NCBI RefSeq assembly: GCF_003937945.1
Contig: NZ_RSEC01000032.1
Coordinates: 1-64,000, forward strand
Direction: 5' to 3'
DNA: 64,000 nucleotides
DNA from: Amycolatopsis eburnea
GTDB lineage: Bacteria; Actinomycetota; Actinomycetes; Mycobacteriales; Pseudonocardiaceae
Both the position numbers and the translations under genes were made by a program. The notes beneath the pieces were generated by a model. That model was not told the DNA's origin, made no database searches, and worked only from the letters and a program-made list of their open reading frames with translations. Below, one piece after another: positions 17,280 through 25,850 of the stretch (positions are counted from its first letter, which is position 1; each line of letters opens with the position of its first letter).

Positions 17280-20200
17280 TTACGCGTGCGGGCGGACGAA
17301 CGGGAACAGGACCGTCTGGCGGATCGACGCGCCGGTGAGCATCATCAGCAGCCGGTCGACGCCCAGGCCGAGGCCGCCGGTCGGCGGCATGCCGTGCTCC
17401 AGGGCGAGCAGGAAGTCTTCGTCCAGCTCCATCGCCTCGACGTCGCCGCTGGCCGCGCGCAGGGACTGCGCTTCCAGCCGCCGGCGCTGCTCGACCGGGT
17501 CGGTCAGCTCCGTGTAGGCGGTGCCGACCTCGGAGCCGAACGCGATGAGGTCCCAGCGCTCGGCCAGCCGCGGGTCCTCGCGGTGCTGGCGGGTCAGCGG
17601 CGAGACGTCGGTCGGGTAGTCGGTGTAGAAGGTCGGCAGCACGGTCGCGCCCTCGACGAGGTGCTCGAACGCCTTGAGCACGAGGTCGCCGTGGCTCGGG
17701 TCCTCCGCCACCGGCACCCCGGCCGCGGCGCACAGGCGGCGCAGCTCGGCCACCGACGTCCCCGAGTCGATCCGCTCGCCGAAGACCGCGGAGACGGCTT
17801 CGTGCACCGGCACCACCGGCCAGTCCCCGGAGATGTCGTACTCGACGAGCTTCCCGCTCTCGTCCGGCCGCCGCACCACCTGGGCGCCGTACGCCGCTTC
17901 GGCCGCGTGCTGGACCAGCTCGCGGGTCAGCGTCCGCATCGTGTCGTAGTCCGCGTACGCCTGGTACGCCTCGAGCATCGTGAACTCGGGGTTGTGGGTC
18001 GCGTCGACGCCTTCGTTGCGGAAGTTGCGGTTCAGCTCGAAGACCCGCTCGACCCCGGCGACGCACAGCCGCTTGAGGTACAGCTCGGGCGCGATCCGCA
18101 GGTACATCCGCATGTCGTAGGCGTTGATGTGGGTGACGAACGGGCGCGCGTTGGCGCCGCCGTGCACCGTCTGCAGCATCGGCGTCTCGACTTCGAGGTA
18201 GTCGGCGTGGTGCAGCCGGTCGCGCACCGCGCGGACCACCGTCGAGCGCAGCCGCAGCATGTTCGTCGAGTCCGGGTTGACGGCGAGGTCGAGGTAGCGC
18301 TGCCGGACGCGGGTCTCCGGGTCGGTGAGGCCCTTCCGCTTGTCCGGCAACGGGTGCAGGCACTTCGCGGTGACCGTCCACTCGTCGACGAGCACCGAGA
18401 GCTCGCCGCGCTTCGACGTCACGACCTGGCCGCTGACGCCGACGTGGTCGCCGAGGTCGACGCCGGTCCGCCAGCGGGCGAGGTCGAGCTCGCCCGCCTC
18501 CAGCATCAGCTGGATCTCGCCGCTGAAGTCCTTGACGCGGGCGAAGCACAGCCCGCCGAGGATGCGCAGGTTCAGCACGCGCCCGGCGATCCGGACCCGG
18601 TGGCCGGTGGCCGTGTCCGGGGCCAGGTCGCTGAACTTCTTCACGACGTCGCCGATGTGGTCGTCGCGGCGGAACCCGACCGGGTACGGGTCGATGCCGG
18701 CCTCGCGCAGCTTGCCGAGCTTGGCCATGCGGACGCGGACCTGCTCGGGGCGCCGCACCTGCTTCGGGGCCGGCACCGCCGCCGACTCCTCGATCTCCTT
18801 CGCGCGGGCGACGAAGTCGTCGCCGACCGTCTCCAGCCGCAGCGACCGCGACCGCCCGGTCGGGACGAACCCTTCGAGCGCGCCCGCGACGATGCCGACG
18901 CGCGGCAGCCGCCGGGCCGAGGAGTAGCAGAGGAACCGCGGCACCCAGTCCGGGCCGTACTTGGCGTTGGACCGGTACAGCGACTCGAGCTGGAAGAAGC
19001 GCGAGAAGACGCTCAGGATGCCGCGCCAGGCCCGCAGGACCGGGCCGGCGCCGATGCGCTCGCCCTCGGAGAACACCGCGCGGAACATCGCGAAGTTGAG
19101 CGAGATCCGCTGCGCGCCGAGGTGCTGGGCGGCCGCGACGACCTCGGCGATCATGTACTCGTTGAGGCCGTTCTCGGCGTCGCGGTCGCGGCGCATGAGG
19201 TCGAGGGAGAGGCCGCGGCGGCCCCACGGGACGAACGACAGCAGGCCGCGCAGGTCGCCGCGGGCGTCGTAGGCCTCGACCATCACGCTGCGGCCGTCGC
19301 TGGCGTCGCCGAGGCGTCCCAGCGCCATCGAGAACCCGCGTTCGGTCTCGGCGCCGCGCCAGGCCTGGGCCCTGGCCAGCAGGTCGGCCATCTCCTCGTC
19401 CGGGATTTCGCCGTGGCGGCGGACCCGCGAGGTGTAGCCGGCGCGCTCGATGCGCTTGACGGCCTGGCGGACCGAGCGCCGCTCCGGCCCGGCGAGGCTG
19501 AACTCGCGGACGTCGAGCACCGCTTCGTCGCCGATTTCCAGCGCCCGCAGACCGGCGTCGGTGTACGCCTTCGCGCCGCTCTCGCTCGCCCCGAGCACGC
19601 CGGGGGTCCAGCCGTACGTGCGCGTCTCGTCGAGCCACGCGCGGACCGCGTCCGGCCACGCCTCGGGGTCGCCGATGGGGTCGGCGCTGGCGACGCTGGT
19701 GCCGCCGAGCACGCGGTAGGTCACCGCGGCGCGGCCGTTCGGCGCGAAGACGACGCTCTTGTCGCGCCGGGTCGCGAAGTAGCCGAGGGAGTCGTCCTCG
19801 CCGTGCTCGGCCAGGAGCTTGCGCACGCGCAGCTCCTCTTCGTCGGTGCGCAGGCGGCGGCTGCGGACGCCGCGGAAGAGCAGGTACAGCGCCGCGGTGG
19901 CGACCGCCGTCGCGCTGAGGTCGATGAAGACGTCCAGCCAGGCGGGCCCTTCGCCGACGCCGATCCGGCGCAGCTGGAGGTTCTCGCCGGTGGCGTGGTT
20001 CACGACCCAGGCGAAGCGCTCCCACGTGTCACCGAGGTGCCCGGGAAACGCTTCCGCGAGCCCCCAGCCGACCAGGATGACCACGGCGAACCCGCCGAAC
20101 AGCGCGGTCAGGCCGTCGCGCCAGGCGCTCGGCGCGAGCCGGGCCGGGAAGGCCGGGCGCAGCGCGAGCAGGAACACGATCAGCGCGATCGAAACGACGT

Positions 20201-20642
20201 CGGCGATGGTCAGCACCCACAGCTGGGCCGGGATGTGCCGGACCTGCTTCGGGCCGAGGGTCAGCAGCTCGGGCGACCACAGCAGCGTCGCCTGCAGGGC
20301 CAGGGTGAGCACCAGGCCGCCGACCTGGAACAGCACCAGCGTGTACAGCGCCGCCGCCTTGCGCCGCCGCAGCGCCCCGCCGAGCACGACCAGCAGCAGC
20401 ACCATGACCAGGCTCGAACTGGTCGGCACGCTCAGGCCGGAGAACGCCATGTCGATGCCGTTGAGCAGGCGCCCGCGCGGGCCGTTCGTGAAGAGCAGGA
20501 TCACCGAAAACACCGCGGCCAGCTGGACCACGGTGGCGACGATGCCGCCCGCCTTCGCCTTCCACTTCGGGAGGCGCGGGCGTGTGCTCGCGAGGGTTCC
20601 CATCGTTGCTTTCGTCGCCTTTCGCGGCCGATCGGTGCGCAT
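17280..20642 (-). CDS. lysX: LysX: lysyl-phosphatidylglycerol synthase fused to lysyl-tRNA synthetase
   Basis: 1120 residues. The N-terminal third is a membrane domain with about seven TM segments; residues about 250-590 form the MprF-type DUF2156 transferase (VVFAPNGRAAVTYRVLGG, LNEYMIAEVVAAAQHLGAQRISLNFA split). An OB-fold anticodon domain follows (RVRIAGRVLNLRILGGLCFA), then the class II LysRS core with ARPFVTHINAYD, FELNRNFRNEGVD and motif 3 GGLGLGVDRLLMML. LysX charges tRNA-Lys and transfers lysine to phosphatidylglycerol, lowering surface charge and protecting against cationic peptides. Start at 20642 follows AAGAAGAC; ATG at 20603 is possible. Confidence 0.94.
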   Translation of the reverse strand: MRTDRPRKATKATMGTLASTRPRLPKWKAKAGGIVATVVQLAAVFSVILLFTNGPRGRLLNGIDMAFSGLSVPTSSSLVMVLLLVVLGGALRRRKAAALYTLVLFQVGGLVLTLALQATLLWSPELLTLGPKQVRHIPAQLWVLTIADVVSIALIVFLLALRPAFPARLAPSAWRDGLTALFGGFAVVILVGWGLAEAFPGHLGDTWERFAWVVNHATGENLQLRRIGVGEGPAWLDVFIDLSATAVATAALYLLFRGVRSRRLRTDEEELRVRKLLAEHGEDDSLGYFATRRDKSVVFAPNGRAAVTYRVLGGTSVASADPIGDPEAWPDAVRAWLDETRTYGWTPGVLGASESGAKAYTDAGLRALEIGDEAVLDVREFSLAGPERRSVRQAVKRIERAGYTSRVRRHGEIPDEEMADLLARAQAWRGAETERGFSMALGRLGDASDGRSVMVEAYDARGDLRGLLSFVPWGRRGLSLDLMRRDRDAENGLNEYMIAEVVAAAQHLGAQRISLNFAMFRAVFSEGERIGAGPVLRAWRGILSVFSRFFQLESLYRSNAKYGPDWVPRFLCYSSARRLPRVGIVAGALEGFVPTGRSRSLRLETVGDDFVARAKEIEESAAVPAPKQVRRPEQVRVRMAKLGKLREAGIDPYPVGFRRDDHIGDVVKKFSDLAPDTATGHRVRIAGRVLNLRILGGLCFARVKDFSGEIQLMLEAGELDLARWRTGVDLGDHVGVSGQVVTSKRGELSVLVDEWTVTAKCLHPLPDKRKGLTDPETRVRQRYLDLAVNPDSTNMLRLRSTVVRAVRDRLHHADYLEVETPMLQTVHGGANARPFVTHINAYDMRMYLRIAPELYLKRLCVAGVERVFELNRNFRNEGVDATHNPEFTMLEAYQAYADYDTMRTLTRELVQHAAEAAYGAQVVRRPDESGKLVEYDISGDWPVVPVHEAVSAVFGERIDSGTSVAELRRLCAAAGVPVAEDPSHGDLVLKAFEHLVEGATVLPTFYTDYPTDVSPLTRQHREDPRLAERWDLIAFGSEVGTAYTELTDPVEQRRRLEAQSLRAASGDVEAMELDEDFLLALEHGMPPTGGLGLGVDRLLMMLTGASIRQTVLFPFVRPHA

Positions 20643-20713
20643 GCCGTCTTCTTGACGTCAGTGAACACAGGTTGGTTGTCCCCGGGCATCAACCTGAAGG
20701 CTGACGGTGCGTA

Positions 20714-20932
20714 GTCCCCGAGGGTGTGGCTCCGGCAAAGTCGCCGAGGGCCGACCGCTCGATCTGAACCGACCGGCGCCGGCCGCGGCGAGTGGCGCCG
20801 GGCGGCCCTGTGGTGTCTTGAATGAGTCATTCAGGACCTCCGAAGACCTGAATGAGTCATTCAAGACGTCGGCGAAGCCGCCGCCGGGCAAACCGCCGCG
20901 ACTTTGCCGGGACCCTGGTCCCCGAGGGTGTG
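20714..20932. repeat. hairpin-bearing repeat element, copy 2, with its own flanking repeats
   Basis: The core (about 20777-20887) matches copy 1 at 3371-3480. Its hairpin spans 20815-20867, with one central mismatch between arms. Outside the core a perfect 13-bp inverted repeat (CCGGCAAAGTCGC at 20732-20744, complement at 20898-20910) and then a 15-bp direct repeat GTCCCCGAGGGTGTG (20714-20728 and 20918-20932) form nested boundaries. These flanks differ from those of copy 1. It occupies most of the lysX-panB intergenic space (20643-21047), where no gene is seen. Confidence 0.7.
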
Positions 20933-21047
20933 AAGCTGGTCCCAGGAGGTTGGGGGCCCGCCCGCGCGCGTGCCACGCTCTGAGACGCCCCTGCTCCACG
21001 ACCCGGGGACCTCCGCGGAGGCCTCGAGGGAAGGACGGTCGACGACG

Positions 21048-21923
21048 ATGTCTGCCCCCGCGAACGGGCCCGCCGAAGAGGCGGCCCCCTACGGCACCGG
21101 ACCCGGCACCAAGCCGGCGACGGGCCGGAAAGTCCGCGTGCACCACTTGCGTGAGCTGAAGGAGCGCGGCGAGCCGTGGCCGATGCTCACCGCCTACGAC
21201 ATGTACACCGCCGCCTTGTTCGACGAAGCCGGGATCCCCGTGCTGCTCGTCGGCGACTCCGCGGCCAACAACGTGTTCGGTTACGACACGTCGCTGCCGG
21301 TCACGGTCGACGAGCTGCTGCCGCTGGTACGGGCGGTCACCCGGTCGGTCAAGCGGGCCCTCGTGGTCGCCGACCTGCCGTTCGGCTCCTACCAGCTGTC
21401 GCCGCAGCAGGCGCTGGAGACGTCGGTGCGGTTCATGAAGGAGGGCCGCGCGCACGCCGTGAAGCTCGAAGGCGGGCGGCGATTCGCCGCGCACGTCGAG
21501 GCGCTGACGTCGGCGGGCGTGCCGGTGATGGGCCACATCGGCTTCACCCCGCAGAGCGAGCACAACCTCGGTGGCTACCGGGTGCAGGGGCGCGGCGAAG
21601 CAGCGGACGCGCTGCTCGCCGACGCGCTGGCCCTGCAGGAGGCCGGGGCGTTCGCGGTGGTGATGGAGATGGTGCCCGCCGAAGCCGCGAAGCGCGTCAC
21701 GGCGGAGCTGAAGATCCCGACCGTCGGCATCGGCGCGGGCCCGGACTGCGACGCGCAGGTGCTCGTCTGGCAGGACATGGCCGGCCTGCGGCGAGGGAAG
21801 GCACCGCGGTTCGTGAAGCGGTACGCCGACGTGGCGACGGTGCTGCAGGACGCGGCGACGGCGTTCGCGGAGGACGTCCGCCGCGGCGAGTTCCCGGCGC
21901 CGGAACACGCTTTCCACGACTAA
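21048..21923 (+). CDS. panB: 3-methyl-2-oxobutanoate hydroxymethyltransferase
   Basis: 291 residues, TIM-barrel PanB. Motifs: [64 protein letters not shown] (split), [23 protein letters not shown] and [21 protein letters not shown], covering the Mg-binding aspartates, Lys and catalytic Glu. It makes ketopantoate from 2-oxoisovalerate and methylene-tetrahydrofolate, the first committed step to pantothenate and CoA. ATG at 21048 follows GAGGGAAGGA; an in-frame ATG at 20970 gives an unlikely Pro/Arg-rich extension. Its TAA overlaps the convergent gene's stop by 3 bases. Confidence 0.94.
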   Translation: MSAPANGPAEEAAPYGTGPGTKPATGRKVRVHHLRELKERGEPWPMLTAYDMYTAALFDEAGIPVLLVGDSAANNVFGYDTSLPVTVDELLPLVRAVTRSVKRALVVADLPFGSYQLSPQQALETSVRFMKEGRAHAVKLEGGRRFAAHVEALTSAGVPVMGHIGFTPQSEHNLGGYRVQGRGEAADALLADALALQEAGAFAVVMEMVPAEAAKRVTAELKIPTVGIGAGPDCDAQVLVWQDMAGLRRGKAPRFVKRYADVATVLQDAATAFAEDVRRGEFPAPEHAFHD

Positions 21924-22762
21924 CCCCGGTTCCGGAACCGCTCGGCGAGCGCCGGGTCGTTCTCCCACCACAACCCTGTCGCGGGGGCTTCGTCCAGCTG
22001 GACGTCGAGCTGCTTCGCGCGCCGTTCGTCGTCGCGGGCCCACCGCACGAACAACGCGACGACGAACGGCAGGCCGGCGACGTCACCGCCGATCCACAGC
22101 ACCCCCGCGCCGATGATCTGGTCGGTGCGGGGGTCCGGGCCGTGGCCCGGGTGGGCGGCCGCGTAGTGCGCGGGCGCCAGCAGCTGGCCGAGCCACAGGA
22201 CCAGGCCGAGGGCGCCGTCGAAGATCACCTCGGTGAACGCGATCCACACCGACACCAGGTGCGGGTCCTGCCGCGGGGTCGGGTCGAGGCCCAGGCGGGT
22301 CCAAAAGTACGTGAACCCGGCCAGGACGAGCACCACCCGGACCAGGCCGTCGGCGACCGGCGACCGCAGCACGAGGTCGTAGAGCGGGGTCAGGTAGAGC
22401 ACGAGCACCGGCACGACCAGCGCCAGCGTGACGACCGGCGGGAAGGTCAGCGCGCGGGCCACCTTGCCGCGGCCGTGGCGCCGCAGCCAGACCGCGGGCC
22501 GCGTGTCGAGCAGGAGCCGGATCGGGGCGCCCAGGGCCAGCAGCAGCGGCGTGATCATCAGCAGCGTGACCGTCTGGACCGCGCGGACCCAGAAGTACGT
22601 CGTGTCGTAGACCGCCAGCGGTGAGCACGTCACCACCACGATCGTCGCCAGCCCGGCGAGGAACGCCGTCGTCCGGCCCGGCGGCCAGCCCCGGCCGCGG
22701 GCCGCGCGGACGTAGAGCGTGCCGAGGACGAGCACGACGAGGAGCGCCGGGACGTCGAGCAC
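21920..22762 (-). CDS. CtaG-like cytochrome c oxidase assembly membrane protein
   Basis: 280 residues with about seven TM segments. Features of the caa3-type CtaG family: early [44 protein letters not shown], and late LLAPAHYAA and GADVLWIGGD-like ([14 protein letters not shown]) stretches. Such proteins help insert copper into or assemble haem-copper oxidases; sometimes they are fused to CopD. The GTG start lies one base after the uppP stop (TGACGTG), so the two are co-translated. The C-terminal tail ([20 protein letters not shown]) is cytoplasmic. Confidence 0.85.
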   Translation of the reverse strand: MLDVPALLVVLVLGTLYVRAARGRGWPPGRTTAFLAGLATIVVVTCSPLAVYDTTYFWVRAVQTVTLLMITPLLLALGAPIRLLLDTRPAVWLRRHGRGKVARALTFPPVVTLALVVPVLVLYLTPLYDLVLRSPVADGLVRVVLVLAGFTYFWTRLGLDPTPRQDPHLVSVWIAFTEVIFDGALGLVLWLGQLLAPAHYAAAHPGHGPDPRTDQIIGAGVLWIGGDVAGLPFVVALFVRWARDDERRAKQLDVQLDEAPATGLWWENDPALAERFRNRG

Positions 22763-22763
22763 G

Positions 22764-23693
22764 TCAGACCGCGAAGAAGACGAGGCTGCCGATTCCGGCG
22801 ACCACGCAGTAAATGGCGAACGGGGTCAGAGTGCGCGTTTCGAAGTATCCAGTGAGGAACCGGACAGAAATGTACGAAGCGATCCCGGCGATGACGCTGC
22901 CGACCAGCGCCGGGCCGAGCGACGCGTGGTTTTCCGGGGCGAACAGCGTCGGCATCTTGAGCACGCCCGCGGCGAGGATCACCGGCGTGGCGAGCAGGAA
23001 CGCGAACCGCGCCGCGTCCTCGTGCCCCAGGCCGCGGCGCAGGCCGGCGACCATCGTGATGCCCGAGCGGCTGATGCCGGGCAGCAGCGCGAGGATCTGC
23101 GCCGCGCCGATCAGCACCGCCTCACCCACGCGCAGCTTCGCCAGCCGGACGTCGGTGGCCTCTTCGACGGTGACCGCCCGCAGCACCAACGTGTCCTCGG
23201 CCGAGAAGTCCACTGTGTCCTCTTCGGCCGCCTTCTTGCTGGGTCGCGAGAACTTCTCGGCGGCGTAGAGCACACCGCCATTGAGCGCGAGGAAGATCGC
23301 CGCGGGCACCGGCTTGCCCAGGAAGTCGCGCAGCAACCCCTCGAACAGCAGGCCGGCCAGCCCGACCGGGATCGTGGCGAGCACGAGCAGCCACGCGAGC
23401 CGCTGGTCGGGGGTGCGGACCTCGCGGTGGCGGATCGACGTCCACAGGCCGCCGATGATCCGGACCCAGTCCTTGCGGAAGAACAGGACGAGCGCGAGCG
23501 CGGTGGCGACGTGCATCGCGACGAGCACCGCGAGGTACGGCGAGTCCTTCCCGATGCTCAGGTCCCGCTGCCACTGGCCGCCGAGCCAGGCCGGCAGCAG
23601 GATGCTGTGGCCGAGACTGGACACCGGAAACAATTCCGACACCCCTTGCAAGGCGCCGACGACAATCGCCTCGACATAGGTCACCGCGGACAT
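22764..23693 (-). CDS. uppP: undecaprenyl-diphosphatase
   Basis: 309 residues, BacA/UppP family with about eight TM segments. The two active-site regions are visible: Glu/Ser-rich VGALQGVSELFPVSSLGHSI and PGISRSGIT. The enzyme recycles undecaprenyl pyrophosphate for cell-wall synthesis, on the outer face of the membrane. A Ser/Lys-rich insertion (KKAAEEDTVDFSAED) forms a cytoplasmic loop. ATG at 23693 follows AAAGG at 7 nt; a longer frame starting at 23750 is less likely. It leads a two-gene operon with the CtaG-like gene. Confidence 0.92.
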   Translation of the reverse strand: MSAVTYVEAIVVGALQGVSELFPVSSLGHSILLPAWLGGQWQRDLSIGKDSPYLAVLVAMHVATALALVLFFRKDWVRIIGGLWTSIRHREVRTPDQRLAWLLVLATIPVGLAGLLFEGLLRDFLGKPVPAAIFLALNGGVLYAAEKFSRPSKKAAEEDTVDFSAEDTLVLRAVTVEEATDVRLAKLRVGEAVLIGAAQILALLPGISRSGITMVAGLRRGLGHEDAARFAFLLATPVILAAGVLKMPTLFAPENHASLGPALVGSVIAGIASYISVRFLTGYFETRTLTPFAIYCVVAGIGSLVFFAV

Positions 23694-23814
23694 TCCGTGC
23701 CTTTCCGAACCCTTTTCCAGCACCGCCGACACCGGAAAGTACCGCGCCATTCGTTAACGCCGGGCAAGGGGGACGGGGCCACTCAGCGTCCTCACAGCGG
23801 GCGTTCACATCCAT

Positions 23815-23861
23815 GAACATCAGTCATGTTCTTGACTGGTGTTCGACTTGTGGCTTAGCGT
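23815..23861 (+). promoter_or_regulatory. candidate promoter with adjacent inverted-repeat operator
   Basis: A -35 TTGACT (23832-23837) and a -10 TAGCGT (23856-23861) at 18 nt, or TTAGCG at 17 nt. Immediately upstream, and touching the -35, is the inverted repeat GAACAT-cagtc-ATGTTC (23815-23831), a plausible regulator site. Transcription would give a 5' leader of about 210 nt before the iminopeptidase ATG. Confidence 0.45.
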
Positions 23862-23916
23862 TTAGCCCGTCGCCGCCACGACGCGAAGGAACGAACCTCG
23901 ACGAGGAGGACGGGAA

Positions 23917-23952
23917 ATGCGTGCGCGGTTCTCCCGCTCCCCCGGCGGCTGA
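23917..23952 (+). CDS. candidate 11-residue leader peptide
   Basis: A minimal ORF, MRARFSRSPGG, preceded by an excellent ribosome site (GAGGAGGAC, 5-13 nt upstream of ATG) that is far stronger than that of the iminopeptidase gene itself. It ends 13 nt before a GC hairpin (23966-24002). Placement between promoter and structural gene, strong initiation and a following hairpin are what an attenuator leader looks like. The peptide has three Arg codons and one Pro; it is not enriched enough in one residue to name a sensed amino acid. It may instead be a chance ORF. Confidence 0.35.
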   Translation: MRARFSRSPGG

Positions 23953-23965
23953 CGCCCCTCGATCC

Positions 23966-24002
23966 GGGAGCCCGCTCAGCCCGGCGGCGGGGGCGGGCTC
24001 CC
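23966..24002 (+). terminator. hairpin in the iminopeptidase leader (possible attenuator)
   Basis: Perfect 10-bp arms GGGAGCCCGC (23966-23975) and GCGGGCTCCC (23993-24002) with a 17-nt GC-rich loop. It lies inside the inferred 5' leader, 80 nt before the iminopeptidase ATG, so it could stop transcription before the gene. Whether it terminates is not shown by the sequence. Confidence 0.5.
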
Positions 24003-24081
24003 ACCTTCTCCGGCCGTCGTTCCGGTCCCTGGCGGCGGGGTGCCGGGACGACGGCCGGGTCCCGTGCGGCAAAGTGACGGC

Positions 24082-25026
24082 ATGGACGAGCTCTACCCGC
24101 CGATTCCCCCGCGTGCCGAAGGGTTCCTGGACGTCGGCGACGGCCACCGGATCCGGTGCCAGGAGGCGGGCAACCCGGACGGCAAGCCGGTGGTGGTGCT
24201 GCACGGCGGGCCCGGCAGCGGGATCGCGCCGATGGCGCGACGGCACTTCGACCCCGCGGCGTACCGGATCGTCCTGTTCGACCAGCGCGGATCCGGGCAG
24301 TCGACGCCGGGCGCGGACGACCTGCGCGCCAACACCCTGTGGCACCTGGTCGCCGACATGGAACTCCTGCGCGAACGGCTCGGCATCGACCGCTGGCAGC
24401 TCTTCGGCGGCTCGTGGGGCGCGACGCTCGCCCTCGCCTACGCCGAGACGCACCCTTCGCGCGTCAGCGAAATCATCCTGCGCGGCGTGTTCACCGTCCG
24501 GCCGAGCGAGCTGGACTGGATCTACCGCGGCGGCGCGGCCAACCTCTTCCCGCGCGAGTGGGAAGCCTTCCTGGCGCCGATCCCGGTTTCCCTGCGGCAC
24601 GACCCGCTGGCGGCGTACGCCGAGCTGCTCGAAGACCCGTCGGAGGAGGTCCGGCACCGGGCCGCGGTCGCGTGGAGCACCTGGGAGGGCGCGACGGTTT
24701 CGGTGGTCCCGCAGGAGTCCTTCGTCCGCCAGTACGCCGAACCGGCGTTCGCGCTGACCTTCGCCCGCCTCGCGGTCCACTACTTCCGCCACGGCGCGTG
24801 GCTCGCCGACGGCCAGCTGGTCCGCGACGCGGGCAAGCTCGCCGGCATCCCCGGCGTCATCGTGCAGGGCCGCTACGATGCGGTGTGCCCGCCGATCACG
24901 GCGTACGAGCTGCACCGCAACTGGCCGGGGTCGGAGCTGAAGCTCATCGAGGGCGCCGGGCACGCGGTGACCGACCCGGGCATGCTGGCGGCCCTGCGTG
25001 CCGCGACGGACTCGTTCCGGCCGTAG
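24082..25026 (+). CDS. pip: proline iminopeptidase (S33)
   Basis: 314 residues, alpha/beta hydrolase. The S33 prolyl aminopeptidase signature is complete: LHGGPGSG (oxyanion), DQRGSGQSTP, nucleophile elbow GGSWGATLALAYA, acid Asp in GRYDAVCPP and His in GAGHAV. It removes N-terminal proline from peptides in the cytoplasm. ATG at 24082 begins the homology (MDELYPPIPP); the ribosome site is poor. Upstream, 23694-24081 holds a promoter, a tiny ORF and a hairpin. Confidence 0.9.
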   Translation: MDELYPPIPPRAEGFLDVGDGHRIRCQEAGNPDGKPVVVLHGGPGSGIAPMARRHFDPAAYRIVLFDQRGSGQSTPGADDLRANTLWHLVADMELLRERLGIDRWQLFGGSWGATLALAYAETHPSRVSEIILRGVFTVRPSELDWIYRGGAANLFPREWEAFLAPIPVSLRHDPLAAYAELLEDPSEEVRHRAAVAWSTWEGATVSVVPQESFVRQYAEPAFALTFARLAVHYFRHGAWLADGQLVRDAGKLAGIPGVIVQGRYDAVCPPITAYELHRNWPGSELKLIEGAGHAVTDPGMLAALRAATDSFRP

Positions 25027-25061
25027 CTTTCACGTGAAAGCTACGCCTCTCGGTCAGAGGC
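25023..25061. terminator. two adjacent hairpins between convergent genes
   Basis: A perfect 22-bp palindrome starts at the iminopeptidase stop codon (25023-25044, centre TTTCACGTGAAA) and is followed by a second hairpin GCCTCT-cggtc-AGAGGC (25045-25061). Both the iminopeptidase and the oncoming ABC permease gene end here, so they are likely bidirectional terminators. Confidence 0.6.
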
Positions 25062-25842
25062 GGCCGCCGGAAGCCGTGTCGCCCGAGAGGCGCTGGGCCA
25101 GGTAGACCGGGACCGTCGAAGCCACGATCAGCACCGCCGCGACGACGTTGACGATCGGGGCCTGGTTGGGGCGGAACAGGTTGTTGTAGATCCAGATCGG
25201 CAGCGTCTCCATGCCCGTGCCCAGGGTGAACGTCGTCACGATGATCTCGTCGAACGACAGCGCGAACGCCAGCAGCCCGCCGGCCAGCAGCGCCGAGCGC
25301 AGCATCGGGAACGTCACTAGCCGGAACGTCGTGAGGCCGGTCGCGCCGAGGTCCATCGACGCTTCCTCGAGGTTCCCGCCCATCCGGCGCAGCCGCGCGA
25401 CGACGTTGTTGAACACCACCACGATGCAGAACGTGGCGTGCGCGACGATCGCCGTCAGCAGGCCGAGGTCGACGCCCAGGATCGTCCGGAACGCGTTGTT
25501 CAGCGCGATGCCCGTGACGATCCCCGGCAGCGCGATCGGCAGGATGATCAGCAGCGACACCGGGTTGCGACCGAAGAACCGGTAGCGCTGCAACGCGAAC
25601 GCGGCCATCGTGCCGAGCACCAGCGCGATCGCCGTCGCGGCCAGGCCGGCCTCGACGCTCGTCCACAGCGCGTGCAGCGCGCCGTCGTTCGAAGCGGCGC
25701 GGCTCCACCACTCCAGCGTGAACCGGGTCGGCGGGAAGCCGAACGTCGTGTCCGCGTTGAAGGAGTTGAGCAGCACCACCACCAGCGGGAAGTAGATCAC
25801 CGCGAGACCGAGCCCCAGCGCCGTCCACAACAGCGTTCGCAT
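25054..25842 (-). CDS. potC: polyamine-type ABC transporter permease (PotC-like)
   Basis: 262 residues, six TM segments. The EAA loop (NLEEASMDLGATGLTTFRLVTFPML) contacts the ATPase. The sequence follows the PotC/PotI line (LLNSFNAD, FTLEWWSR near the N-terminus, LSFDEIIVTTF near the C-terminus). It is the last gene of the importer operon, 8 nt after the partner permease. Spermidine, putrescine or GABA import is inferred from family and neighbours. Confidence 0.88.
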   Translation of the reverse strand: MRTLLWTALGLGLAVIYFPLVVVLLNSFNADTTFGFPPTRFTLEWWSRAASNDGALHALWTSVEAGLAATAIALVLGTMAAFALQRYRFFGRNPVSLLIILPIALPGIVTGIALNNAFRTILGVDLGLLTAIVAHATFCIVVVFNNVVARLRRMGGNLEEASMDLGATGLTTFRLVTFPMLRSALLAGGLLAFALSFDEIIVTTFTLGTGMETLPIWIYNNLFRPNQAPIVNVVAAVLIVASTVPVYLAQRLSGDTASGGRL

Positions 25843-25850
25843 GAGCGTTC

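Noticed and set aside
16992..20714. 1240-codon plus-strand ORF opposite lysX
   Set aside because: It is a low-complexity Arg/Ala/Gly shadow caused by GC codon bias; lysX on the other strand has complete domains.
23813..24757. Plus-strand ORF starting MNISHVLDW in front of the iminopeptidase
   Set aside because: It passes out of frame through the iminopeptidase gene and shows shadow composition; the upstream part overlaps the candidate promoter.
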